Shown here piece after piece: positions 40,724-49,571 of a DNA stretch of 64,000 bases (its first letter is position 1; each line of letters begins with the position of its first letter). The notes under the pieces were generated by a model. The model was given only the letters and a program-made list of their open reading frames with translations, searched no databases and was not told the DNA's origin. The stretch covers positions 145,751 to 209,750 of the forward strand of contig CACMJG010000001.1 of assembly GCA_902613995.1 (NCBI GenBank), read 5' to 3'. The translations under genes and the position numbers were made by a program. This stretch comes from an uncultured Alphaproteobacteria bacterium. GTDB lineage: Bacteria; Pseudomonadota; Alphaproteobacteria; Methylaequorales; Methylaequoraceae.

Positions 40724-42736
40724 ATGAAGTTAAGATTAACTTTCAAAATATTAACTTTTTTATTTTTCTTTAATAGTCATGCGAATGAAAATTTTAGAGA
40801 AATCACAGTAACATCATCAAAACTATTAGATGAACAATTAACTGGAGCAACTACTCATGTACTTGATGAAGAATTCATTAAAGCATATCCAAATGACTCG
40901 CTGGTTCAGATTATTTCTAGACTTCCTGGCATTGAATTTAAATCATTATATGGGACAGGTTTTGGAGCGAAAGAAAGTATAGATATTAGAGGGTTTGCTG
41001 ACGCAGCCAAGTCAAATACACTTATTCTTTTGAACGGGCAAAGATTGTCAAATATTGATGCAAGTTTTGTAGACTTTACAACAATGCCAGTCAGCAGCAT
41101 AAAAAGAATTGAAATAATAAAAGGAGGAAGTGCTGGAGTATTATATGGAAGCAACGCAACAGCGGGTGCAGTAAATATAATTACAGACCAGTTTATAAAA
41201 GACAAAGATTCTTTTGGAGCTTCAACCGCCTTCGGATCTTTTGGTCAATTTGAGGCCTCTTTTTCTGGTTCTAAAGTTTTTGAAAATTTTTCCGTTTCAA
41301 GTAATGCTAATTATTCAAAAGCTGACGGTTATAGAAGAAATAACGAACTAAGACAGCAAAACGCAAATCTTGAGATAAATTCACAGGTAAATAAAGATAC
41401 GCTATTACACTTTAATATTACAGGTGATAAACAATTCATGGGTTTACCAGGGGTAGTTGCAATTAATGGTTGGCCTGATACAACAACTGATTATTACAAA
41501 ATAGATAGAAGAAGATCAGCCACACTTGCTGACTTTGCAACAAGTAATGGAGCAAAAGCCTTCTACAGCATTATACACCAGTTAGAAACAAATAAAGAAG
41601 TGATTATTGATGGAAGTTATAGATTTAATCATTCTGAGGGTTTTTTTACAACTGGTGTGACAGATACGAAACTAAATTCAGTTTCTTTGAATCCTAAAAT
41701 AAAAATATCAAATAAGTTTTTGGGTAGATCCTTGGAAATTATTTCTGGAATTGATTCACAATATACTTATTATGATTCCGACAGAATGGCATCTGACGGT
41801 TTTCCAACAAAACAGATTTATAAATTCTCAGATAGTAATCTAGGCCTCTATTTTAATTCAGATTTACTACTTACAAAAAACCTTAGAATCGGTTTAGGTG
41901 CAAGATATCAGGGAAATTGGCTGAAGGCGTCTGATTCTGTTGGTCCTGCAAGTGGTGCCGGAAAAGATTTTGAAGATTCTTTAACATTCGAACCACTTTA
42001 TGCTTATCATTTTGGTATTGAGAATAACTTTGATCAATACGGTACACTTTTTGGAAGAATCTCCAAAACATTTAGATACCCAAATGTTGACGAAAGAATT
42101 GGAGCTTTAGGATTTTCTGTTCCACATGATTTCAAAATGAATTCACAAATTTCTAATGATTTTGAACTGGGTCATAAAATTAAATATAAAAAATTGTCAA
42201 TTTCAAATAGTTTCTACTACATGAAAATCCGTGGGGAAATTTATTTTGATGCTGTTGACTTTCTAAATAAAAATTTACCAGCAACAAAGAGGTATGGCTT
42301 TGAATCATTATTAACTTTCAAACCAATAGACAAAATCACAATTTCAAATTCTTTTGATGTAATAAAAGCAAAATTAAGAGAAGGACCAAATTATAAAGGT
42401 AACGAAATTCCTGGTATACCAAGTATGACCAATAAGTTTAACATTGATCTAAGTCTACTGGATGGGATAACTCTATTTGCTAATGTAAATTACAGAGGTT
42501 CTTCAAGACTGATCAATGATACAAAAAACTTTCAAATCAAAAACCCGGAATTTGTGCTTACCAATATCGGAATAAAAGGAAATCTAAAGGGTTTAGATTA
42601 TTCTTTAATTGGGTACAATGTAACCAATAAAAAATACTACAGGTACGGTGTTGGAAGTGCTAGTGCTTATAATTCCGCAAGTGTTTACCCAATGCCTGAA
42701 TTTACTCTATTTGGTAAAATATCAAAAAGATTTTGA
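40724..42736 (+). CDS. btuB: TonB-dependent outer membrane receptor, probable cobalamin transporter (BtuB-like)
   Basis: The 670-residue protein has a signal peptide (KLRLTFKILTFLFFFNSHA), a TonB-box region near FREITVTSS, a plug domain (residues ~35-155: LVQIISRLPGIEF, SIDIRGF, IEIIKGGSAGVLYGSNATAG, AVNIIT) and a beta-barrel ending in Phe (FGKISKRF). I start at ATG 40724 after AGGAG; the frame is open 39 codons upstream but that part is the riboswitch leader. Substrate assignment rests on the riboswitch. It is followed by tonB. Confidence 0.9.
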   Translation: MKLRLTFKILTFLFFFNSHANENFREITVTSSKLLDEQLTGATTHVLDEEFIKAYPNDSLVQIISRLPGIEFKSLYGTGFGAKESIDIRGFADAAKSNTLILLNGQRLSNIDASFVDFTTMPVSSIKRIEIIKGGSAGVLYGSNATAGAVNIITDQFIKDKDSFGASTAFGSFGQFEASFSGSKVFENFSVSSNANYSKADGYRRNNELRQQNANLEINSQVNKDTLLHFNITGDKQFMGLPGVVAINGWPDTTTDYYKIDRRRSATLADFATSNGAKAFYSIIHQLETNKEVIIDGSYRFNHSEGFFTTGVTDTKLNSVSLNPKIKISNKFLGRSLEIISGIDSQYTYYDSDRMASDGFPTKQIYKFSDSNLGLYFNSDLLLTKNLRIGLGARYQGNWLKASDSVGPASGAGKDFEDSLTFEPLYAYHFGIENNFDQYGTLFGRISKTFRYPNVDERIGALGFSVPHDFKMNSQISNDFELGHKIKYKKLSISNSFYYMKIRGEIYFDAVDFLNKNLPATKRYGFESLLTFKPIDKITISNSFDVIKAKLREGPNYKGNEIPGIPSMTNKFNIDLSLLDGITLFANVNYRGSSRLINDTKNFQIKNPEFVLTNIGIKGNLKGLDYSLIGYNVTNKKYYRYGVGSASAYNSASVYPMPEFTLFGKISKRF

Positions 42737-42741
42737 CTTTA

Positions 42742-43455
42742 ATGTTTAAAAAGAAAAATAAGCTAAATCTCTTTATGATCCTCTCTATTGGTCTTCACTC
42801 TTTAGCACTGGTTTTAATTTCAAATTTTTCGCAAAATTTCTTTTCTTCACAATCATCTATTATAGAAGTAAAGATTGAAAAATATTCCGAGAATAATGAT
42901 TTAGGTAAAGCTAAGGAAAGTCTGAAAACTAAACAAAAAAAGCAAATCACACAAATAACAAATAATAAAAAACAATCAAAAAATCTAAAAAATAATAATT
43001 CAATAAAAAATATTCAAAATATTCCAGAAATTTATCAAAACCAAAACTTCCCAAAACCAAATATTCAAGAAAGATCAATCTCTACAAAGACTTCATATCA
43101 GAATACTAAAAAAGTTAATTTAGAGGTTTTTAAATCTGATTATCGAATTAACAAAAAAAATCTTATCATTAAATCTAGGGCAGAGTTTAAAATTGGTTCA
43201 CATGAGAATCCACATCCTGAGTATCCATTAATTGCCAGAAAAAAAGGTTGGGAAGGAAGAGTTATTCTTCATGCAGATATAGATAATACAGGAAAAGTAA
43301 CCTACATTAAAATTTTAGAATCAAGTGGATATGAAGCACTTGATAGCGTAAGCCTGAACACGCTCAAAAATTGGAAATTTACGCCTGCTAAATTTGGAGA
43401 TAAATTTATTGAGGATTCTGTAACCATCCCCGTTAACTTTTTGTTAAAGGATTAA
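42742..43455 (+). CDS. tonB: TonB energy-transducing protein
   Basis: The 237-residue protein has an N-terminal membrane anchor (LFMILSIGLHSLALVLI), a periplasmic linker rich in Asn, Lys and Gln rather than Pro, and a TonB C-terminal domain (residues ~155-237: YPLIARKKGWEGRVILHADI, ILESSGYEALD, LKNWKFTPA). ATG 42742 is preferred; a TTG at 42733 would overlap the receptor stop. ExbB and ExbD are not nearby. It probably energises the receptor just upstream and shares its B12 control. Confidence 0.9.
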   Translation: MFKKKNKLNLFMILSIGLHSLALVLISNFSQNFFSSQSSIIEVKIEKYSENNDLGKAKESLKTKQKKQITQITNNKKQSKNLKNNNSIKNIQNIPEIYQNQNFPKPNIQERSISTKTSYQNTKKVNLEVFKSDYRINKKNLIIKSRAEFKIGSHENPHPEYPLIARKKGWEGRVILHADIDNTGKVTYIKILESSGYEALDSVSLNTLKNWKFTPAKFGDKFIEDSVTIPVNFLLKD

Positions 43456-43483
43456 AACTTCATTAAATGATTTCTATTTGAAT

Positions 43484-43559
43484 TGGCGTCCCCTACGGGA
43501 TTCGAACCCGTGTTGCCGCCGTGAAAGGGCGGTGTCCTGAACCACTAGACGAAGGGGAC
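43484..43559 (-). tRNA. tRNA-Glu (anticodon TTC)
   Basis: The 76-nt reverse-strand tRNA has acceptor stem GTCCCCT/AGGGGAC, anticodon stem CCGCC/GGCGG with loop CTTTCAC (TTC), T-loop TTCGAAT and an encoded CCA. It converges on tonB and is divergent from the small secreted protein gene at 43631. Confidence 0.95.
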
Positions 43560-43630
43560 AAATAAAACTTGCAAATAAAATATATGAATATATATATAAT
43601 CTTTTTAATTTGTAAGTAAATTGATTTATT

Positions 43631-43978
43631 ATGAGAAATTTAGCTTTTTTAATTTTAACCATCTTGTTCTTTCCTCTTTCACCGTTAGAGGGAAGAGAAT
43701 CACCTAATCAGCTATGTAACATTAGAGGTTACGAAATAATTTTTCCTTATGAAAAAGCTATTAATGATATCAAAAATAAATTTCAAAACGCTCCAAGCAT
43801 TAAAGAATTTGAATTAGAGCGATTTAAAAAACATTTTGAGCAAAACTTTTACGGCATTCCACTTTATAAAGAAGCTGGATGCTCAAATGCTAGGTTGTCA
43901 GAATATTTAAATTGTCTAATATCAACTGATGATTCAGACTGCAAAATCTATTATACTCAAATGAGAATTGTAGATTAG
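43631..43978 (+). CDS. Small secreted protein of unknown function, four cysteines
   Basis: I do not recognise this 115-residue protein. It has a clear signal peptide (residues 1-22, NLAFLILTILFFPLSPLEG), then a mature part of about 93 residues with four Cys (QLCNI, AGCSNA, YLNCLI, SDCKI) that could form two disulfides. The predicted structure is mainly helical. It ends overlapping the recJ stop by 4 nt on the opposite strand and starts 71 nt from the tRNA-Glu 5' end. Confidence 0.65.
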   Translation: MRNLAFLILTILFFPLSPLEGRESPNQLCNIRGYEIIFPYEKAINDIKNKFQNAPSIKEFELERFKKHFEQNFYGIPLYKEAGCSNARLSEYLNCLISTDDSDCKIYYTQMRIVD

Positions 43979-45744
43979 ATAATTAAATCTTCAACATTCA
44001 ATTCCACATTTTCTTGCCCATCCCAACTGTTAAGAGTTAAAGAAACCACAGCACTTTTTATTGGAGCTGAAGTTTTGATAAGATTACCTAATTTTGTTCC
44101 TAGCGAACCAAAAGAAATAGCCTTGATACGTGTAGAATAAAAATCCTCAAAATAAAAAGACAGATGTTTTTCACCTACAACTCTTGGATATCTAATTACA
44201 ACATCGTTTATAATAAATTTAGGCTTAGGATTACCTATACCGAAAGGAGAGAAATTATTAATTTTATGAAACAACTGATTATCAATAGTCGAGATTTTTA
44301 GTTCAGAGTCATAGTTTTTTTTTAAATTCTCAATATTTGTAATAAACTTATTCTTTAAAGAAATTTTAAAATCTTTTATTTTTGAGCTCTCTATTTTAAA
44401 ACCACCAGCCATTTTATGTCCTCCCCCAGATGTTAGTATACCATCATTTACTGAATCAAGAATAAACTTACCAATGTCGAAACTCCTAACTGATCTGCAT
44501 GAAGCAGAACATACTTCATCATCCTCTGAAATTACTATCGAAGGTCTCATAAACTTGTTGGTTAACTTTGATGCAACTATTCCGAGTACTCCTGGGTGCC
44601 AATTTTTATTGTGTACACATATAATATTTTGATCTTCTAAAATAACTTGACTAATTGCTTCTCTTTCAACTTTATGCTCTATACTTTTTCTGAGATTATT
44701 AAAATCACATAGTTTTTTTGACAGAATACTAGATATATTTTCCTCACGAGTGGTTAAAAGTTTTACCCCTATCCTTGAATCACCTACTCTGCCACCTGCG
44801 TTTATTCTCGGTCCTATGACAAAACCTAAATGATATTCTTGTAAATATTGAGTAATCGAAGATTCTTGTATCAAAGCATTAAGTCCGATATTTTTTGTCT
44901 GGTTAATTACTTTGATACCCTGTTTTACAAAGGCTCTATTTACTTGATCTAATTTTACAAGATCACAAATGGTTGCTAGTGCAACAAGGTCCAAATATTG
45001 GATTAAATTTGGTAATTTAAATTTAAAGAAGTTATTTTTTTTTAATTCTCTACTTAGAGAAATCAACAAAAAAAAAGCAACACCAGTTGCACAAAGATTA
45101 TCTAGGTTTGAAATATCTTTATTTTTTTTCGGATTAATTATGGCAAATGCATTTGGTAATAGTTTTGATTGTTGATGGTGGTCAACAACAATCACATCAA
45201 TTTTTTTTTTACTAATATGTTCAATCGGTTTAAAAGAAGTAGTACCGCAATCAAGAGTTAAAATAAGAACGCAGCCTTTTTCTTTTAGTGTTTCGAATGC
45301 CTCAATATTTGGTCCATACCCTTCTTTAATCCTATCAGGAATATAAAACTCATACTCAACTCCAATTTCGGAAAAGTAATTACAAATTAAAGAGGTTGCG
45401 CTTGATCCGTCAACGTCATAATCTCCAAGAACTCCAATTTTTTGTTTATTTAAAATACAATCAACTATTTTTTTTGTGGCTTTTTCCATGTCATCCAAAA
45501 CAAATGGATCAGGGAGCGTTGTTTTAATCTTTGTATCCATAAAATTTTTGAAATTTTGTGAGTTTAAGCCCCTCGAAACTGCTAGTTTTGCGATACAAGT
45601 CTCTAACCCTAATTCATTTTTTAAAATGACGACTTCATTCTTATCTATTTGTCTTTCATTCCATAAAAAACCATTTACTGAGTAATTATTTTTTTCGGTA
45701 TTGTTTTTTTTTTTTCCTTCAATTAAATTAGCGTTAGTTTTCAT
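43975..45744 (-). CDS. recJ: Single-stranded-DNA-specific exonuclease RecJ
   Basis: The 589-residue 5'-3' exonuclease acts in recombination and mismatch repair. It has the DHH phosphoesterase motifs GDYDVDGSSATSLI, LTLDCGTTS and VVDHHQ, GPRINAGGRVGDSR, and the DHHA1 motif SGGGHKMAGGFKI, followed by a C-terminal OB-type domain. Length is normal. It is 22 nt from the divergent phosphofructokinase start. Confidence 0.95.
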   Translation of the reverse strand: MKTNANLIEGKKKNNTEKNNYSVNGFLWNERQIDKNEVVILKNELGLETCIAKLAVSRGLNSQNFKNFMDTKIKTTLPDPFVLDDMEKATKKIVDCILNKQKIGVLGDYDVDGSSATSLICNYFSEIGVEYEFYIPDRIKEGYGPNIEAFETLKEKGCVLILTLDCGTTSFKPIEHISKKKIDVIVVDHHQQSKLLPNAFAIINPKKNKDISNLDNLCATGVAFFLLISLSRELKKNNFFKFKLPNLIQYLDLVALATICDLVKLDQVNRAFVKQGIKVINQTKNIGLNALIQESSITQYLQEYHLGFVIGPRINAGGRVGDSRIGVKLLTTREENISSILSKKLCDFNNLRKSIEHKVEREAISQVILEDQNIICVHNKNWHPGVLGIVASKLTNKFMRPSIVISEDDEVCSASCRSVRSFDIGKFILDSVNDGILTSGGGHKMAGGFKIESSKIKDFKISLKNKFITNIENLKKNYDSELKISTIDNQLFHKINNFSPFGIGNPKPKFIINDVVIRYPRVVGEKHLSFYFEDFYSTRIKAISFGSLGTKLGNLIKTSAPIKSAVVSLTLNSWDGQENVELNVEDLII

Positions 45745-45766
45745 ATAAAAAACTTATCACAGTTTT

Positions 45767-46960
45767 ATGTCTAGTAATAATAATATATTAATTGCACAAG
45801 GTGGAGGTCCTACAAACGTAATTAATCAGTCATTAGCAGGTATAATTATCAATGAAAAGAAAAAAAAATCTAAAATTTTTGGGTCTGTTAATGGTGTCAA
45901 TGGAATTATAAATAACAACTTCATAACACTAAATAACATATTATCAAAAGAAATAAAACTGCTCAGAAATACACCAGGTGCCGCTCTAGGTTCAACAAGG
46001 GATAAACCTGATCAAAAATATTGCGAGGAGATTTATAATGTTTTAAAAAAAAAAAGAATTAATAAATTTTATTACATTGGTGGTAATGACTCATCAGACA
46101 GCCTTCATATTATTTCGCAATTCTCCAAAAAAAAAGGCTACAATCTTCAATGTATTCATGTTCCGAAAACAATTGACAATGATTTAGTATATAATGATCA
46201 TACCCCCGGGTTTGGATCCGCTGCTAAATATGTTGCACAACTATTTTCTGGAATAAATTTTGATGTAAGATCTCTTCCGGGAGTATATATAGGTGTTGTA
46301 ATGGGAAGGCATGCTGGCTTTCTAACAGCATCTTCTTCACTTTTAAGAAGTAGAAGCATTGATGGTCCTCATCTGATATTCATCCCAGAATTCTCATTTA
46401 GTATAAAAGAATTTATCAACAGTATAAATTCAGTTTTTAAAAAATATGGACGTTGTGTTGTTGCTGTTTCAGAAGGCATAAAAGACAAAAATAATATTCT
46501 ATATACAAAAAAAATACAATCCTCAAATGAATATGACGATCATGGAAATATTCAGTTATCTGGTTCAGGAATGTTGGGCGACTTTTTAGCGAATGAGGTA
46601 AAAAATAAATTAAAAATATCTAGAGTAAGAGCTGATACACTCGGATATTCTCAAAGATGCTTTCTTGGGTCAGCATCAGAAATTGACCAAAAAGAGGCAT
46701 TTGAGATAGGTTTAAAGGCTGTTTCTTTTTCATATATTCATGGGGATTCTTTTTCAATAGGAATAGAAGAAAGAAAGAATTTTTCGCAAAAATATAAAGT
46801 AAAATTTATTGTCAATAGATTAACTAACATTGCAGGTAAAACAAAAATAATGCCCGGAAAATTTTATAATTTAAAGAAATTTGACGTAACAAACAATTTC
46901 ATAAACTATTGTAGGCCTTTGATTGGTAAGAAATTCCCTCAAACTACGTCAATTATTTAA
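45767..46960 (+). CDS. pfp: Pyrophosphate-type 6-phosphofructokinase
   Basis: The 397-residue PFK has AQGGGPTNVINQSLAG (10-25), YIGGNDSSDS (103-112), PKTIDNDL (133-140), GFGSAAKY and MGRHAGFL (179-186). Lys in PKTIDND (ATP enzymes have Gly there) and Asp at the second position of GGxDS are the marks of PPi-dependent enzymes; the first Asp of the usual GGDD is Asn106-107 context (GGND), a variant that also occurs in bacterial PPi-PFKs. It converges on the homoserine dehydrogenase gene with an 8-nt overlap. Confidence 0.88.
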   Translation: MSSNNNILIAQGGGPTNVINQSLAGIIINEKKKKSKIFGSVNGVNGIINNNFITLNNILSKEIKLLRNTPGAALGSTRDKPDQKYCEEIYNVLKKKRINKFYYIGGNDSSDSLHIISQFSKKKGYNLQCIHVPKTIDNDLVYNDHTPGFGSAAKYVAQLFSGINFDVRSLPGVYIGVVMGRHAGFLTASSSLLRSRSIDGPHLIFIPEFSFSIKEFINSINSVFKKYGRCVVAVSEGIKDKNNILYTKKIQSSNEYDDHGNIQLSGSGMLGDFLANEVKNKLKISRVRADTLGYSQRCFLGSASEIDQKEAFEIGLKAVSFSYIHGDSFSIGIEERKNFSQKYKVKFIVNRLTNIAGKTKIMPGKFYNLKKFDVTNNFINYCRPLIGKKFPQTTSII

Positions 46961-48233
46961 AATTTTCAATCCTAAAATAAACTGTTTTTTTTCTTATAAA
47001 ATTAAGTCTATTTATCTTTTTTAAAGCTTTCATCATATTATTCTCATAACAATTATGAGTTGTAATTACAATTGTTGCATCTTTTGAGCTACTGATCTTT
47101 GTTTCCTTTTGAAGCATCGATTTCATTGAAATGTTAAATGTTTTGAATTGATTAGCTATACCCGAAATGACACCGGGTTTATCATATGTCGTGAATCTCA
47201 GATAATAACTACCAAATCTTGATTGTAGACTAGTTTCTTGATGAGGAAAAGTAGGGCTTTGGTTAAAACGATTTTTTCTTTTTTTTGATAAGCTAATTAT
47301 ATCGCTCATAACCGATGTTGCAGTTGGGTGCGCACCAGCCCCTTCACCAACGAAACAACTTTTTTTACAAAAATTAGATTCCACAACTATCCCGTTGTAA
47401 ACACCATCTATTTTAGCGATAAAAGAGTCTTTTGATAAAAGGCATGGATACACAAAGTTTTTAATATTTTTATTTTTTAATTCTGTTATACCAAGTAATT
47501 TAATTTTGTAACCAAGTGAATCCGCGATTTCAAGATCTTGTAGATCAACATTTTCGATGCCTTCGTTATCAATCTTCGAAACATTACTATAACATTCAAA
47601 AGCTAATGATGAAAGTATAGAAAGTTTATGGGCAGTATCAGTTCCGTCTATATCAAATTTAGGGTTTGATTCAGCATAACCTAATTTTTGAGCTTCACTG
47701 AGTATATTTTTAAAATCTTTATTGTATAAAAGCATATTACTTAAAATATAGTTTGAAGTCCCATTTAGTATTCCATAAATTTTTGTAATTTTATTTGACA
47801 ATAAGAACTCATCAATAACTTTTATAATGGGGATTCCACCAGCAACTGCGGCTTCATATTTAAGCGAACAATTATTCTTTTTCGCGAGTGTGTGTAATTG
47901 ATTCCAAAATTTTGATACCAACGCTTTATTTGCTGTTACGACATTTTTCTTCTCTCGTAGTGCATTAAAAACTATGTCTTTAGATACGCCTTTTTCCCCT
48001 CCAATTAACTCAACCATTATATCATAATTATGAAATTTTAGTAATTTCTTTGCGTCACTAAAAAAAACAGTATTTTTGAAAATTTCCCCTTTAAATTCTT
48101 GTTTTCTTCTACTGGCAACTGCTGTTATTTCAATTTTTGTTTGTTTATTCTTATATTTTAATAATAAATCTATAAGGCCTTTCCCAACAGTTCCAACGCC
48201 TGCTATTGCTATCTTTATTTTTGGATTCAACAC
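46953..48233 (-). CDS. hom: Homoserine dehydrogenase
   Basis: The 426-residue enzyme reduces aspartate semialdehyde to homoserine on the way to threonine and methionine. It has the NAD(P) fold AGVGTVGKGLIDLL, the VVTANKALVS motif, the catalytic region YEAAVAGGIPII, GILNGTSNYILS, and LGYAESNPKFDIDGTDTAHK. An ACT domain occupies the last ~80 residues (YLRFTTYDKPGVISGIA), as in feedback-regulated forms. Start codon is GTG at 48233. It is 3 nt after the OmpA-domain lipoprotein gene. Confidence 0.95.
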   Translation of the reverse strand: MLNPKIKIAIAGVGTVGKGLIDLLLKYKNKQTKIEITAVASRRKQEFKGEIFKNTVFFSDAKKLLKFHNYDIMVELIGGEKGVSKDIVFNALREKKNVVTANKALVSKFWNQLHTLAKKNNCSLKYEAAVAGGIPIIKVIDEFLLSNKITKIYGILNGTSNYILSNMLLYNKDFKNILSEAQKLGYAESNPKFDIDGTDTAHKLSILSSLAFECYSNVSKIDNEGIENVDLQDLEIADSLGYKIKLLGITELKNKNIKNFVYPCLLSKDSFIAKIDGVYNGIVVESNFCKKSCFVGEGAGAHPTATSVMSDIISLSKKRKNRFNQSPTFPHQETSLQSRFGSYYLRFTTYDKPGVISGIANQFKTFNISMKSMLQKETKISSSKDATIVITTHNCYENNMMKALKKINRLNFIRKKTVYFRIENFK

Positions 48234-48236
48234 TAA

Positions 48237-48983
48237 TTAATAGATTAAAAAGATTTCGGTTCTCTGATTCGCTTTTGTGCCAGCAGGCATATTCTCTTTA
48301 AAAAGTGGTTTTGTATCTGATACTGCCTCTGTAAAAATGTTGGTGCTTGGAAAGTTATATTTCTTTATGAAAATGTCAGCTACTGATTGTGCTCTTTTAT
48401 CAGAAATATTAAAGTTCACTAGCTTATGTTTCGCCAAAGGCATATCTCTAGTTCTTTTACTTGCATGACCAACTATTTTGATTTTTGCTTCTCTTTCTTT
48501 TGCTATTTTTGCAACTCTTTTAATTTTGCTCAAACCAGAACCATCAACTTGACTTGAGCCACTGTAGAAGTTTATCGTCGCAACTCTAAACTGTATTTTG
48601 TCATTAATACTCAGTTTAGGTAGCGGACTTTCAAAATTTTGCAAAGCAGTAACTGCTTCAACATTCTCATTTTTAGCAGTTTCATCAGCAACAGGTTCAA
48701 CGACCTCTTCTGAAGACTCCTCCTCAAGTCTTTGATCTAGTAGAACACTATCATATTCCTGCGTGGGAGTTGGATCTAATTTTTCTTCAGATAACTCAAG
48801 TGCCGGCTCCTCATTTATTTCAGAAAGTGAAGAGTTTTCTTCCTCTTGTATATCAGAGAGAAGTTGACCAACCTCATCTATTGGTTCAACCTCAGTGTCG
48901 TCTTTTTCCATTATATCGGAAATACATCCGCTTAGAAGAAAAAAGAATGATAAAATTAGTAGTTTTGGTTTTATTTTTGTCAA
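48237..48983 (-). CDS. OmpA-domain lipoprotein with acidic linker
   Basis: The 248-residue protein has a lipoprotein signal peptide (LLILSFFFLLSGC, Cys about residue 19), then about 100 residues of Glu/Asp/Ser-rich sequence, and an OmpA/Pal-type peptidoglycan-binding domain (residues ~130-248: VATINFYSGSSQVD, KIVGHASKRTRD, NFNISDKRAQSVADIF). It should tether the outer membrane or its periplasmic face to the wall. Starts with TTG at 48983; AGGAAG stands 8 nt upstream and no ATG fits the signal peptide. The pairing with hom has no known functional reason. Confidence 0.85.
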   Translation of the reverse strand: MTKIKPKLLILSFFFLLSGCISDIMEKDDTEVEPIDEVGQLLSDIQEEENSSLSEINEEPALELSEEKLDPTPTQEYDSVLLDQRLEEESSEEVVEPVADETAKNENVEAVTALQNFESPLPKLSINDKIQFRVATINFYSGSSQVDGSGLSKIKRVAKIAKEREAKIKIVGHASKRTRDMPLAKHKLVNFNISDKRAQSVADIFIKKYNFPSTNIFTEAVSDTKPLFKENMPAGTKANQRTEIFLIY

Positions 48984-49031
48984 ATTAACTTCCTATCCTA
49001 AGAAGTATAGTTAAAAAAAAGAAATCTGAAA

Positions 49032-49571
49032 CTACTTTTTTAAAAATTCTTGACTAAGATTGTAATATACATCAGGAGTATTTATCAATAATCTTTCTTC
49101 TGTGTCTGAAATTTTTCTTACAAATCGAGCAGGATTTCCAGCCCATAACTCTCTAGTTCCTACTTTTGATCCTGGAGGAACAATTGCTCCTGCTGCAATA
49201 AATGCAAAATCTTCTATTTTTGATTGATCTAAGATAACGGATCCCATACCTATAAGAGCATTTTTACCTATTTCACAGGCATGGATAGTAGCATTGTGCC
49301 CTATTGTAACATTATCAGAAATGATAGTTGGACTTCCCTTTTTTCCTTTTGCTGAAAATCCATAGGACGAAACATGAATAACAGTCCCGTCTTGAATATT
49401 ACATTTTTTTCCAATTCTAATATAATTAACGTCTGCTCTTATTACAGTATTATACCAAACATTAGATTTATCTTCGATATTAACGTCCCCGATTATCATA
49501 ACACCATCTGCTAGAAAAACTGAGTCTTTAATTTTTGGAGATTTATCTTTATATTTTAAAATTTTTTTCAC
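49032..49571 (-). CDS. Gamma-carbonic anhydrase family protein
   Basis: The 179-residue left-handed beta-helix protein contains hexapeptide repeats and three His that match the zinc ligands of gamma-carbonic anhydrases (TVIHVSSYG, TIGHNATIHAC). The C-terminus ELWAGNPARFVRKIS is the family end. Paralogues without proven activity (YrdA, PaaY-like) are common, so the reaction is uncertain. Starts with GTG overlapping the argC stop (TAGTG). Confidence 0.88.
   Translation of the reverse strand: MKKILKYKDKSPKIKDSVFLADGVMIIGDVNIEDKSNVWYNTVIRADVNYIRIGKKCNIQDGTVIHVSSYGFSAKGKKGSPTIISDNVTIGHNATIHACEIGKNALIGMGSVILDQSKIEDFAFIAAGAIVPPGSKVGTRELWAGNPARFVRKISDTEERLLINTPDVYYNLSQEFLKK

Noticed and set aside
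48978-48983. TTGACA at the OmpA-domain lipoprotein start, first read as a -35 box
   Set aside because: It is the TTG start codon plus the next codon of the lipoprotein; no -10 box follows at a useful place.
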